From positions 1-64,000 of the forward strand of contig NZ_RCBY01000001.1 in the NCBI RefSeq assembly GCF_003838195.1: a stretch of DNA of 64,000 nucleotides, given 5' to 3'. Under the pieces are notes generated by a model. The model had not been told where the DNA came from, did no database searches, and saw nothing but the letters and a program-made list of their open reading frames with translations. Below, one piece after another: positions 39,179 through 48,596 of this stretch (position 1 is its first letter; every line of letters starts with the position of its first letter). Made by a program: the position numbers and the translations under genes. The DNA is from Okeania hirsuta. GTDB lineage: Bacteria; Cyanobacteriota; Cyanobacteriia; Cyanobacteriales; Microcoleaceae.

Positions 39179-40417
39179 CTACCAACTCACTTTTCCAGGT
39201 GTTACCCTGAATGGAACTACTCCTAATCCCTCTATTCCATCAGCATAAGCATTTGGAACTGCTTTTCGTAGTATGTTGTAACTACCGTTGAGGTCAGGAT
39301 TAATCAACAAGCCATTTTTCGATTTATATAATCCTCTTTTTATTCTTTGACCACTAAATTTATGTTTTACTCCCTTTTGATAATTGGGGATATTATCAAG
39401 ATCAAGAAAGCTAGCTTTTGATGTATAACTTTCTTCGTTGATAATTACTTTTATGCCTACTAATTCAGCTTTATACGTCAATTGTTCTATAAATTTATGA
39501 TGAGGAATTTGAACAAAATTTTGGTTATTTCTTTTCCCTATATTAATCTCTTGTTTCCATTTTTGATTATTCCCTATTACTAATGTCCCAATCTTGTTTT
39601 CTCGAAGATTATTAATTATTTTTCTACTTGCTTGATGTAAATATGTCTCTACTTTTAAATTACGTTTTCTTGTTAATTTATTGATTTTATTTGAATTGAA
39701 ACATTCGACCCCTTGTTTTTGTAATTTACTCTGTAATTCTCCTCTCTTTTTATTATAATATTGATTAATTGATTTTAAAGGTTTACCATTGATTATAAAT
39801 GGTTGAAATTCCTTCACATTTGAGGAAACTGTTGCTAAATTTGATAACCCTAAATCAATTGCTGCCACTCGATTATTATCTATTGGTATTCCTGATTCTA
39901 CTTCATAAACTGCCTCGAATATATAATAACCATTACGAGGTACTAATCTAATTTCATTGACTTTTCCTTGAATTTTTGTTGGGATTGATATATTTGTTCC
40001 TGAAGGTTCTAAGAATCCCTTCTTTAAACCTCTTTTACTAATCGCTTGAGCTGGATAAATCGTCACACACCGACCTTTTAGCTTATCTTTATATCTTGGT
40101 AAATTTGGTTTGCCTAGATATTTATGAGGGTTTTCTGAGTAGTCTTTGAGGGAGGCAAAAAACGAACTCCAGCACCTATCTACTAATCTAATTATTTGAC
40201 AACTTACTTTTCTAGGTATTGCTTTATAGTCAACAGACTCTTTAATTAAATGATAAGTTTGAGCTGAGTTTAAATACTTCTGGTTGAAGATAAATTCTTG
40301 TCTAACAATATAATTAACTGCATTAAATAAATTCTTTGATAAAAAGCATAACTTATCGATTTCTTTATAGTTACAATGGTTAGGCTTAATTATATGTTTT
40401 TCAATCAGTTTCAGCAT
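39179..40417 (-). CDS. tnpB: TnpB (IS200/IS605 OrfB, IS1341-type), zinc-ribbon cysteines absent
   Basis: 412 residues, intact. The N-terminal wedge/REC-like part has PRYKDKLKGRCVTIYPAQAI. The RuvC active site has D188 (VAAIDLGLSNLATV), E328/E329 (VIINEESYTSKASF) and D375 (LLINPDLNGSYNILRK). Where many TnpBs carry two CxxC pairs, this one has TSKASFLDLDNIPNY with no cysteines, a ribbon-less variant. TnpB proteins are RNA-guided nucleases that help keep the element, with the guide RNA encoded at the gene's 3' end. No tnpA (Y1 transposase) is adjacent. A hairpin TACATTCT...AGAATGTA (about 40470-40500) lies upstream, possibly near the left end. The element sits next to a truncated nitroreductase gene. 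Confidence 0.85.
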   Translation of the reverse strand: MLKLIEKHIIKPNHCNYKEIDKLCFLSKNLFNAVNYIVRQEFIFNQKYLNSAQTYHLIKESVDYKAIPRKVSCQIIRLVDRCWSSFFASLKDYSENPHKYLGKPNLPRYKDKLKGRCVTIYPAQAISKRGLKKGFLEPSGTNISIPTKIQGKVNEIRLVPRNGYYIFEAVYEVESGIPIDNNRVAAIDLGLSNLATVSSNVKEFQPFIINGKPLKSINQYYNKKRGELQSKLQKQGVECFNSNKINKLTRKRNLKVETYLHQASRKIINNLRENKIGTLVIGNNQKWKQEINIGKRNNQNFVQIPHHKFIEQLTYKAELVGIKVIINEESYTSKASFLDLDNIPNYQKGVKHKFSGQRIKRGLYKSKNGLLINPDLNGSYNILRKAVPNAYADGIEGLGVVPFRVTPGKVSW

Positions 40418-40553
40418 GGCAACTCCTGAGTCCTGTTTCTGTGCTTTTATTTGTCGCCCTAGATCGTCTATACATTCTCACACTAAGAGAAATAGAATGT
40501 ATCCTCAAGTATGAATGCAGTAACATAATTGTCCGTAAATGTCTAGATCTTGA

Positions 40554-40772
40554 TTGAAATTAAATAATACCTTAATGTTAGCAGCAAAAACCATGGGTTA
40601 TGATTCCTGCCCAATGATTAGTTTTGATATTCAAAAAGTAGCAGAATTAATTAATTTACCTGAAGATTATGTAATGGGTCCTATGGTAGCCATTGGCAAA
40701 AAAGTTAAAGGTCCTTGGCCAAAACCAGGACAATTACCATTGAGTGAGTTAGTGATTGAAAATAAATTCTAA
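40554..40772 (+). pseudogene. Nitroreductase-family protein, C-terminal fragment
   Basis: The frame encodes LMLAAKTMGYDSCPMISFDI, then KVAELINLPEDYVMGPMVAI and PWPKPGQLPLSELVIENKF, the well-known C-terminal third of FMN nitroreductases. The N-terminal FMN-binding part is missing; sequence just upstream belongs to the IS605-type element region. Only a TTG start exists (40554). Interpreted as a gene truncated by the TnpB element or an associated deletion. Confidence 0.75.
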
Positions 40773-40816
40773 AAGAAAATTAATTATCACTCTGCTAGTT
40801 TAAACTAAATTCCTCC

Positions 40817-40851
40817 GCCCCATACTGAAAACCTAAGTTCCGGTATGGGGC
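40817..40851. terminator. Hairpin between nitroreductase fragment and glyA
   Basis: GCCCCATAC (40817-40825) pairs with GTATGGGGC (40843-40851), a perfect 9-bp GC-rich stem with a 17-base loop, followed by ATATACTTTT. It may be the terminator of the old nitroreductase transcript or a leader element for glyA, whose ATG is 34 bp downstream. The T-tract is weak, so either reading is possible. Confidence 0.55.
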
Positions 40852-40885
40852 ATATACTTTTAATGTAGCCCAAAAAATATACAAC

Positions 40886-42163
40886 ATGATTAACGCTAAC
40901 TTTCTAGCTGATACTGACCCCCTAGTCGCCGAACTAATTCAAAAAGAATATGGACGGCAACAAGACCACCTAGAACTAATTGCCAGTGAAAACTTTACCT
41001 CAGCAGCAGTAATGGCCGCCCAAGGTTCCGTACTCACCAACAAATATGCCGAAGGTCTCCCAGGTAAACGTTACTACGGTGGCTGTGAATTTATAGATGA
41101 AATTGAGCAAATAGCTATAGACCGTGCCAAACAATTATTTGGTGCTGCCCATGCCAATGTACAACCCCATGCAGGTGCCCAAGCTAACTTTGCCGTATTC
41201 CTTACCTTGTTAAAACCAGGGGACACAATTATGGGAATGGACTTATCCCACGGCGGACATTTGACCCACGGTTCCCCAGTTAATGTTTCTGGTAAATGGT
41301 TCAATGTTCATCATTATGGTGTCAGTCAGGAAACAGAAACCATAGATTATGACCAAGTTCTCGAACTGGCAAAGCAACATAAACCTAAACTACTAATTTG
41401 TGGTTACTCCGCCTATTCTCAAATAATTGATTTTGAGAAATTTCGGGCGATCGCTGATGAAGTTGGAGCTTATTTATTAGCAGACATTGCTCATATTGCA
41501 GGTTTAGTAGCAACGGGTCATCATCCTAACCCAGTCCCCCACTGTGATGTAGTCACAACTACTACCCACAAAACCTTAAGGGGACCACGAGGCGGTTTAA
41601 TCCTGACCCGCGACCCAGAATTAGGAAAAAAACTGGACAAGTCAGTATTTCCCGGAACTCAAGGGGGTCCGTTAGAACACGTTATTGCAGCTAAAGCAGT
41701 AGCATTTGGAGAAGCTCTCAAGACAGAATTTAAAGCTTATTCCGGCCAAGTGATTGAAAATGCTAGTGCCTTAGCAACTCAACTGCAAGAACGCGGATTA
41801 AAAATAGTTTCTGGTGGTACGGAAAATCACGTTATGTTGGTGGATCTAAGGTCAGTAAGTATGACAGGGAAAAAGGCAGATAAATTGATGAGTGGAGTTA
41901 ATATTACTACGAATAAAAATACTGTACCTTTTGACCCACAGTCTCCTTTTGTCACCAGCGGCCTCCGACTAGGTTCTCCAGCAATGACCACAAGAGGTAT
42001 GAAAGCTCCTGAATTTACTGAAATAGGCAATATTATTGCGGAACGGTTACTCAATCCAGAAGATGAAGGGGTAGCTCAAATGTGTCGAGATAGGGTAGCA
42101 TCATTGTGCGATCGCTTTCCTCTCTATCCTCATCTCATGGCTAAGGTTCCCAGTCTAGTCTAA
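40886..42163 (+). CDS. glyA: Serine hydroxymethyltransferase
   Basis: 425 residues, standard length. It interconverts serine and glycine, charging tetrahydrofolate with a one-carbon unit, in the cytosol. Motifs: [55 protein letters not shown], the PLP-lysine motif [16 protein letters not shown] and [15 protein letters not shown]. All catalytic regions look intact. The short leader contains a strong hairpin (40817-40851). Confidence 0.95.
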   Translation: MINANFLADTDPLVAELIQKEYGRQQDHLELIASENFTSAAVMAAQGSVLTNKYAEGLPGKRYYGGCEFIDEIEQIAIDRAKQLFGAAHANVQPHAGAQANFAVFLTLLKPGDTIMGMDLSHGGHLTHGSPVNVSGKWFNVHHYGVSQETETIDYDQVLELAKQHKPKLLICGYSAYSQIIDFEKFRAIADEVGAYLLADIAHIAGLVATGHHPNPVPHCDVVTTTTHKTLRGPRGGLILTRDPELGKKLDKSVFPGTQGGPLEHVIAAKAVAFGEALKTEFKAYSGQVIENASALATQLQERGLKIVSGGTENHVMLVDLRSVSMTGKKADKLMSGVNITTNKNTVPFDPQSPFVTSGLRLGSPAMTTRGMKAPEFTEIGNIIAERLLNPEDEGVAQMCRDRVASLCDRFPLYPHLMAKVPSLV

Positions 42164-42275
42164 ATAATTTTGGATGGACAATTGAGGATTTTTCCGAAGT
42201 TGAGGTTTTATGTATAGCACTATAGTTTTAGTGACTATACATAGGGTTTGCTTATGGAAAGTCTTTTTGCTGGGG

Positions 42276-42312
<37 letters not shown>

Positions 42313-42667
42313 TGGGAATGAGTCAGGAGGTAGGAGCTAAGTTTTGTCCCAAGATTGTTCTGCCCAACTATGCGCCTAAAATACTAGCTTTTTGAGCGTT
42401 TTAGACTGAAATAGGTGCACTGCAATTCGACCCCAAAAAGGCACTTGTCTTTATATGTCAATGCTTTTAGATTTAATCAGCAAGCCCTACATAAGTATCG
42501 TAAATCGGTAACTTCCAATTTGGGATTGATTTCTAGTCTTGAGCTACTAGCAAATTAAAATACTAGATTTAATCCCCAACCTGTATATTGCAATATTCAT
42601 TAGTAGAGGCGTTCAATACAATGTCTCTACCATTATAGATAAAGACTAATTTATCGGCATAAAATAC

Positions 42668-42790
42668 TATAGCGCTGTGCGCAGGCAACAGGCAACAGCT
42701 CATCTGGGGGAATAAATTGCTGATAATATAAGACTTTTAGCTATTTGGCCTTTCCTGCAATTTGTAAATATACCAGCGCTCATTGCTATA
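42668..42790 (+). repeat. Miniature element family A, uninterrupted copy
   Basis: Runs from TATAGCGCTGTGCGC to GCGCTCATTGCTATA, 123 bp, with internal GCAACAGCTCATCTGGGGGA and AATATAAGACTTTTAGC. It provides the empty-site reference for the nested insertion at 31466-31721 (contains ATATAA once). No coding capacity. Confidence 0.75.
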
Positions 42791-42923
42791 TATTTACAGT
42801 AGCACTATAGTTTAAGCCCACTATATATGGAATTTAGACTCAGGTTTTACGAGCAAAAATTCAAGTATTTTTATAACTATATCCAATTATTTATATTTTA
42901 TATAGTAGCAAAATATCCTAATA

Positions 42924-44036
42924 ATGCTAGACAAAATTAATAATTTCTTATTAACTTTTAACCCCCCATTACTTCAGATACCTCATTATCTGTACCATTT
43001 GATTACCTTAATAATTTCAACTTTTGTTGTACTTTTAATTACACCAATTATCCGCAAAATTGGTTTAAAAATTGGACTTGTAGATAGTCCAGGTGGTCGA
43101 AAAATTCATAAACAGCCAATGGTACGTTTGGGAGGAGTTTCTATTTTTATTGGTAGCCTAATTGCCCTTTTAGTTGTTTGGTGGTTAGGAGGATTTATAG
43201 ATACTAATGGCAATATTTTACCTCCAGAAAAAGAGTTTGAAATCTGGGGTGTAACAATTGGTAGTTTAGCTTTTTTTCTAATTGGTTTAGCAGATGATTT
43301 GTTTGGTTTATCTCCCTTATTTCGGTTATTCATGCAAACTATTGCTGCTAGTATGGCTTGGATAGTAGGAGTACAAATTGAATTTCTGACAATTCCTTTT
43401 TATGGGTTAGTACATATTAATATTCTGAGCTGGCCTGTAACTGTTATCTGGTTAGTGGGGATGGCAAATGCGATTAATTGGATTGATGGTGTAGATGGGT
43501 TAGCTGCTGGTGTTTCTGGTATTGCAGCTTTTGTGATGTTAATTGTAAGTATATTTATGGATCAACCAGCAGCAGCTTTAATTGCCGCAGCTTTAGCTGG
43601 TGGAACATTAGGTTTTCTTCGTTATAATTTTAATCCAGCTCAAATATTTATGGGGGATGGAGGAGCTTATTATGTAGGATTTACTTTAGCAGGAGTAGGA
43701 GTAATAGGGTTAGTGAAAACTACTGTGGTTACTTCTGTTATTTTGCCATATCTAATACTAGCAGTGCCAATTATTGATATGTCTGCTGTAATTCTAGACC
43801 GTTTACGAAATGGTAAATCTCCTTTTATTGCAGATAAACGCCATCTTCATCATCGTTTATTAGATGCTGGTTTATCTCAAAGATTAACAGTTTTTTTTAT
43901 CTATTCATTAACACTTTGGGTAGGAAGTTTAGCTATGGCTTTTTCTGGTATTCCTAGTGGCGCAATTTATGCTTTTAGTGCTACAGGTTTACTGGTTTAT
44001 ACGAGTTGGAAAGTGTGGAAACACAAACAAGCTTAA
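42924..44036 (+). CDS. Undecaprenyl-phosphate N-acetylhexosamine-1-phosphate transferase (WecA/TagO-like)
   Basis: 370 residues, about ten or eleven membrane helices, glycosyltransferase family 4. It moves a sugar-1-phosphate from a UDP-sugar to undecaprenyl phosphate, the first step of many envelope polymers. Motifs: GGRKIHKQPMVRLGGVSIF, FFLIGLADDLFGLSPLFRL (DD), NAINWIDGVDGLAAGVSG, IFMGDGGAYYVGF and the cytoplasmic RHLHHRLLDAGLS (HHRL). These fit WecA/TagO/Rfe rather than MraY. Together with the glycan genes at 16-26 kb it points to surface polysaccharide synthesis. Confidence 0.87.
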   Translation: MLDKINNFLLTFNPPLLQIPHYLYHLITLIISTFVVLLITPIIRKIGLKIGLVDSPGGRKIHKQPMVRLGGVSIFIGSLIALLVVWWLGGFIDTNGNILPPEKEFEIWGVTIGSLAFFLIGLADDLFGLSPLFRLFMQTIAASMAWIVGVQIEFLTIPFYGLVHINILSWPVTVIWLVGMANAINWIDGVDGLAAGVSGIAAFVMLIVSIFMDQPAAALIAAALAGGTLGFLRYNFNPAQIFMGDGGAYYVGFTLAGVGVIGLVKTTVVTSVILPYLILAVPIIDMSAVILDRLRNGKSPFIADKRHLHHRLLDAGLSQRLTVFFIYSLTLWVGSLAMAFSGIPSGAIYAFSATGLLVYTSWKVWKHKQA

Positions 44037-44374
44037 ATGTTTTATTGACCAGGGGAATTGGGGAGTGAGAGAGTGGGGGTAATGAGGGAGAAGTAAACAT
44101 AATAATAATTAATGTGCTCTTAGGGTGTTATACCAATTTGAAAAAAGTAAGTTTGAATTTTCCTTGGAGACTAATTCCTCCTGAGCTTGTGATAATCAGT
44201 TAATAACTCATAGCTGTTAAAAAGCGTTTCCCGAATGCTCCCCTTGCCAGATACCATTATCGTCCGCACTGCCTTTTTAGGCTGATAGCTGATAGCTGAC
44301 TGCCGAATGCTTACTAATTAATTAATTTGAGAAATGCGATAAAATTAAACATCAAATTAGGACTACCATTTGAT

Positions 44375-45640
44375 ATGATTGCAGAAATTATATGTGTTGG
44401 AACAGAACTACTATTAGGAGATATCCTAAATAGTAACGCTCAATATTTAGCCCAAGAATTAGCAACATTAGGAATAGCTCATTACTATCAAACTGTAGTA
44501 GGAGATAATCCAGAAAGAATAAAACAAGTATTAGCGATCGCTACCCAACGCTCCCAAATATTAATTTTCACAGGAGGTTTAGGCCCGACTCCAGACGATC
44601 TAACTGTGGCCACCATCGCAGACTATTTTAATACTCCACTGATGGAAAGACCAGAAATAATAGAAGATATTACCAAAAAATTTGCCCATCGGGGTCGCAC
44701 CATGACCGCCAGTAACCGGAAACAAGCCTTAATTCCGCAGGGAGCAAGTATTTTGCCTAATCCTATTGGTAGTGCTCCAGGAATTATTTGGCAACCAGTG
44801 CCGAATGTAACAATAATGACCTTTCCCGGAGTTCCCACTGAAATGAAATTAATGTGGCAAGAAACTGCTGTACCTTATATGCAGAATCAGGGTTGGTGTG
44901 GTGAAACTATCTATAGTCGGACATTAAAATTTTGGGGCATTGCAGAGTCAGCTTTGGCAGAAAAAGTTGCCCCATTGTTGGAAATGAAAAATCCTACTGT
45001 TGCTCCCTATGCTAATTTTGGAGAGGTAAAATTACGAATTTCTGCTCGTGCTAAGTCTCAGGAATTAGCAGATAAATTAATTTTGCCTGTAGAACAAAAA
45101 ATACGAGATATTGCAGGAATTGACTGTTATGGCATTAATGATGACTCTATAGCTTCAGTAGTAGGAAAATTATTGTTAGATGCAGGGGAAACTTTAACTG
45201 TGGCCGAATCTTGTACTGCTGGAGGTTTAGGTAGTATGTTGACTTCTACTCCAGGTAGTTCGCAATATTTTTATGGTGGAGTTATAGCTTATGAAAATAT
45301 TGTAAAAATTTCTTTGTTAGATGTTAGTCAGGAAGATTTAGCGACAGAAGGTGCTGTGAGTCATGCAGTGGCAAAACAAATGGCAAGTGCGGTGGTGAAG
45401 AAGTTAAGAAGTAACTGGGGAATCAGTATTACAGGTATTGCCGGACCTGGAGGTGGAACAGAATTTAAGCCAGTGGGTTTAGTTTATATTGGTATAGCAA
45501 AAATAACTGGTGAGGTAGAAAGTTTTGAATACCGCTTTGGTGCTTTACGCAGTAGAGATTGGATTAGAAGAGTGAGTGCCTGTACAGCTCTCGATCTGTT
45601 GAGAAGAAAATTATATTTATCTGCTGGAAGACTACAATAA
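44375..45640 (+). CDS. cinA: CinA-family protein (competence/damage-inducible CinA)
   Basis: 421 residues with two domains. The N-terminal MoCF/COG1058 domain has MIAEIICVGTELLLGDILNS and IFTGGLGPTPDDLTVATIAD. The C-terminal CinA/NMN-deamidase domain has LTVAESCTAGGLGSMLTSTP, FYGGVIAYENIVK and SITGIAGPGGGTEFKPVGL. Such proteins recycle nicotinamide mononucleotide and ADP-ribose-type products. ATG at 44375 gives the canonical MIAEIICVGTELL start; upstream codons reach only a TTG and add non-conserved residues. Confidence 0.92.
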   Translation: MIAEIICVGTELLLGDILNSNAQYLAQELATLGIAHYYQTVVGDNPERIKQVLAIATQRSQILIFTGGLGPTPDDLTVATIADYFNTPLMERPEIIEDITKKFAHRGRTMTASNRKQALIPQGASILPNPIGSAPGIIWQPVPNVTIMTFPGVPTEMKLMWQETAVPYMQNQGWCGETIYSRTLKFWGIAESALAEKVAPLLEMKNPTVAPYANFGEVKLRISARAKSQELADKLILPVEQKIRDIAGIDCYGINDDSIASVVGKLLLDAGETLTVAESCTAGGLGSMLTSTPGSSQYFYGGVIAYENIVKISLLDVSQEDLATEGAVSHAVAKQMASAVVKKLRSNWGISITGIAGPGGGTEFKPVGLVYIGIAKITGEVESFEYRFGALRSRDWIRRVSACTALDLLRRKLYLSAGRLQ

Positions 45641-45932
45641 TAAAATACTTGATTATAATAAAACGATAATAAATAAAATTGTGGATTTTTATCCATGTTT
45701 TTTAAGACAACTTAACCGAATCGTTGCTGAATGGCCATATACCCCGACAGCAAAGATAGTGTTAATATAAGAGTAAAGATAAACAAACGAAAGGCCACAA
45801 TGACTATTGATCATTTTGTGGCTGAGTTGTTAAAATCTTTCAAAACTTTTGTATGAAAAGGGAAGCGGCAGAACCCGCCCCGCTTACCCCTCACTATAAA
45901 AGGTGAGAGTATTCAGCGGGAATAAAATATTG

Positions 45933-46067
45933 ATGGATTTCATTGACAAGGTAATAGAAAAATTAAAGGAATGGACCCGCAAGCTGGTTGATTCTTTATT
46001 AGGTCCAGAACCAGAACCAGAACCAGAACTCATTCCCATTCCAGTCAAAGACCGCTCTCGTCGCTGA
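45933..46067 (+). CDS. Small charged/proline-rich protein (44 aa)
   Basis: Encodes [20 protein letters not shown], then [20 protein letters not shown] and RSRR: an amphipathic helix followed by a Pro-Glu repeat and a basic end. I believe similar tiny proteins precede aroQ in other cyanobacteria, but cannot confirm it here. It stops 28 bp before the aroQ start, so the two may be co-transcribed. The region 45700-45930 upstream has two possible hairpins, GCCACAA/TTGTGGC (about 45792-45823) and CTCAC/GTGAG (about 45890-45907), that could be leader structures. Confidence 0.6.
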   Translation: MDFIDKVIEKLKEWTRKLVDSLLGPEPEPEPELIPIPVKDRSRR

Positions 46068-46095
46068 TAATTCTATCATTCAAAGTTTAAATTAT

Positions 46096-46542
46096 TTGTT
46101 TAGCATTTTAGTTTTACATGGGCCAAATTTGAATCTCCTGGGTCTGCGAGAACCAGGAATATATGGCTCTGAAACTCTAGATAATATAAATGGACTGTTA
46201 GAGCAAGAGGCGGAAGCCCTGGGAATAAAAATCTCTGTATTACAGTCTAATCATGAAGGTGTCTTGGTGGATGTAATTCACTCAGCTAGTGAGCAACACC
46301 AAGGCATAGTTATTAATGCCGGGGCATATACTCATACAAGTATTGCCATTAGGGATGCTATTTCTGGGGTTAATATTCCCACGGTAGAAGTACATCTGAG
46401 TAATATTTATCGTCGGGAACAATTTCGACATCATTCTTTTGTAGCACCAGTAGCTGTGGGTCAGATCAGTGGCTTTGGTTCAGAAAGTTATATTTTAGGG
46501 TTAAAAGCAATAGTTAATTATCTTCAAAAAACTATCAGTTAA
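46096..46542 (+). CDS. aroQ: Type II 3-dehydroquinate dehydratase
   Basis: 148 residues, normal length. It catalyses the third step of the shikimate pathway in the cytosol. Motifs: [21 protein letters not shown] (with the catalytic tyrosine), [34 protein letters not shown] (catalytic histidine region) and [18 protein letters not shown]. No ATG is available; TTG at 46096 gives the canonical start, and the frame is open further upstream without a better codon. Downstream of the 44-aa gene. Confidence 0.93.
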   Translation: MFSILVLHGPNLNLLGLREPGIYGSETLDNINGLLEQEAEALGIKISVLQSNHEGVLVDVIHSASEQHQGIVINAGAYTHTSIAIRDAISGVNIPTVEVHLSNIYRREQFRHHSFVAPVAVGQISGFGSESYILGLKAIVNYLQKTIS

Positions 46543-47426
46543 ATAATTGCCTAAATCTAAATATGGCTGGAAATTTTATATTTGAAAAAAATATATCAAT
46601 TACAACACTTTTCATTTAAGTAGACTACAAAATTATTTTGGGTTAGGGAGTAGGGAGTAGGGAGTAGGGAGCAGACAGCAGGATTATGCTTTGGCAACTG
46701 TAGTCTATCTATTTGAAAACCGCTATAAATTATTCAATAATATTTAATAAATAAAATAGCGTAAACTTTAACGATTCATTCAAGTAATAACTATGTAGCT
46801 CAAATCATAGAATACTATAATTACTCAAAGAATGAGAGAAACAAATTTTTTACAACTTTTATATAAAAAATAATACTTATTCAATAATAACTATTATTAA
46901 TGGCATCAATATTAAGAGAGTGTTTGTTAAATAAATATTAGATAGTTTATGGTACGAAGCTTTTTAGGTAACGCACTCTTCCCACAGCAAGCAGAGCGTG
47001 GCAGTAAAACTGACTATTATTCTATAAATGTTAAACGTACCGTCACACACCCTACTTAATCTTTTTTTGACAAACAGTATCTAATGCCAGTCACAAAAAT
47101 TAAATTATTCATATAAAGAACATTTATTTTGAGAATAAGTAATAGTATAAATCTGTACAGATGACATAATAAAATTCAATATAGATAGCGACCTTAAATA
47201 AGTTTTGAATAAATGTTAGTCTGAAAAAGCATATATAAAACTTACAGCACTTTTGAGGAAGCGTGAACTACAATTTAATACTAATCTCTATTCCCTATTC
47301 CCTCAACTCGTAAAACTTTTTACCTCGTAAACTCCAAAATTGCTGTAGGTCTAACTTGATTAAATTTACCTATACTACTCATTACCTATATAAGAAAAAT
47401 AAATTTATAGAAGAAATGAATAAATA
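46543..47426. other. Long gene-free stretch
   Basis: Contains GGGAGTA heptamers (46647-46675), a CTTTTTTTGACAAACAGTAT phrase that matches the reverse of one at about 5551-5570, and GC-rich CACAGCAAGCAGAGCGTGGC (about 46984). A family B-like relic lies at about 47243-47350 (ACAGCACTTTTGAGGAAGCG and AAATTGCTGT). No coding region is supported. Confidence 0.45.
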
Positions 47427-48566
47427 ATGCAGCATTCTCTATTAACAAAATTCCAAGGTACTTTATTAGGAGCAGTTTTAGGTAATCATTTAGGTTATTA
47501 CTTTGAGCAACAACAAACAGAGAAAGAACGAAAAAATTATAAAATATCGATAAATAAACATAAATTTAACCTAGATTTAGATAAACAAAAATTGCAAAAA
47601 TGGGGAGAAATTACAGCTAATTGTGCAAATAGCCTAATTATAAATCAAGAATTTAATCAAAAAGATTGGCAGAAAGTTTATGAAGAATGGCAATATAATT
47701 GGACTAATAAAAAAGACCAAAGTGGCAAAACAAGTCAGGTAAAATATTCTCAAAAAAAAGTAGAAAAATTTCCAGAGATATTTGATAATGAATTGGCCGA
47801 TATTTACTATATAGATAAAGATGATGTATTTTATACTACAGCTAGTAATGCAGTTATAGCAAGCTTGCCAGTAACCTTGCTATATCACGAAGATGAATTG
47901 AAACTGGAAAAAAAATTACAGCAATGGGGAAAAGTGTGGCAAAATTACTCAGATATCAATCCAAGTAACTTAGCAATTGGATATCTTATAGCCCAAGCTT
48001 TGACAGAAAAACTAGATCCCCGAACTATAATACCCAAAATTATCGACTATATTGGAGAAAAAGAACCATTAGTAGGGCAACTAAGACAAGTAGAACAATT
48101 GATTAATCAAAAAGCAAATTTAGATACTGCAATAACTAAATTATCAAAAAATCTTAAATCTTGTTCAAGACAGGATATATTTTCTGAAGAACAAGAAAAC
48201 TCTATCTCTTGTCCTTTTTTCTTACCTATCTGTTTAGCCTTATACTGCTTCCTCAGTACCCCGGAAGACCTGAGTTTATCAATATTACGAGGTTCAAGAA
48301 CAAAATGGGCAACCGAAATCTGTACTATAGTAGGTACTTTATCAGGAGCTTATAACAGTACTACTGGAATTCCTGTAGAATGGCGACAAAAAATGGGAGC
48401 AGAACTTTTGGGAATAAATGAAGCAGAAATTCTGAAGTTGGCCAAAAAACTTTGGGCAGTTTGGTGTGGAGTTTATGACCCAAATAATATGACACAAAAT
48501 ATAGTGCCAGCAGTTGCTGCCAGGAATATAATTCGTCCTCGCCCACGCAAAGCTAGTGGATATTGA
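47427..48566 (+). CDS. ADP-ribosylglycohydrolase-like protein lacking metal-binding acids
   Basis: 379 residues. Overall pattern resembles cyanobacterial ADP-ribosylglycohydrolase (DraG/ARH) proteins: start FQGTLLGAVLGNHLGYYFEQ, and C-terminal ATEICTIVGTLSGAYNSTTG followed by IPVEWRQKM, the equivalent of the IAGALAGAxxGxxxIPxxW helix. The usual metal-ligand motifs (GDALG near the N-terminus; GGDTDT before the last helix) are replaced by GNHLG and GSRTKWATE, so hydrolase activity is doubtful. It lies 30 bp upstream of the pgpH-like gene, probably in the same transcript. It may be a binding or regulatory derivative. Confidence 0.65.
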   Translation: MQHSLLTKFQGTLLGAVLGNHLGYYFEQQQTEKERKNYKISINKHKFNLDLDKQKLQKWGEITANCANSLIINQEFNQKDWQKVYEEWQYNWTNKKDQSGKTSQVKYSQKKVEKFPEIFDNELADIYYIDKDDVFYTTASNAVIASLPVTLLYHEDELKLEKKLQQWGKVWQNYSDINPSNLAIGYLIAQALTEKLDPRTIIPKIIDYIGEKEPLVGQLRQVEQLINQKANLDTAITKLSKNLKSCSRQDIFSEEQENSISCPFFLPICLALYCFLSTPEDLSLSILRGSRTKWATEICTIVGTLSGAYNSTTGIPVEWRQKMGAELLGINEAEILKLAKKLWAVWCGVYDPNNMTQNIVPAVAARNIIRPRPRKASGY

Positions 48567-48596
48567 AAACTCTATGATGTTTAGACATCAACAAAT

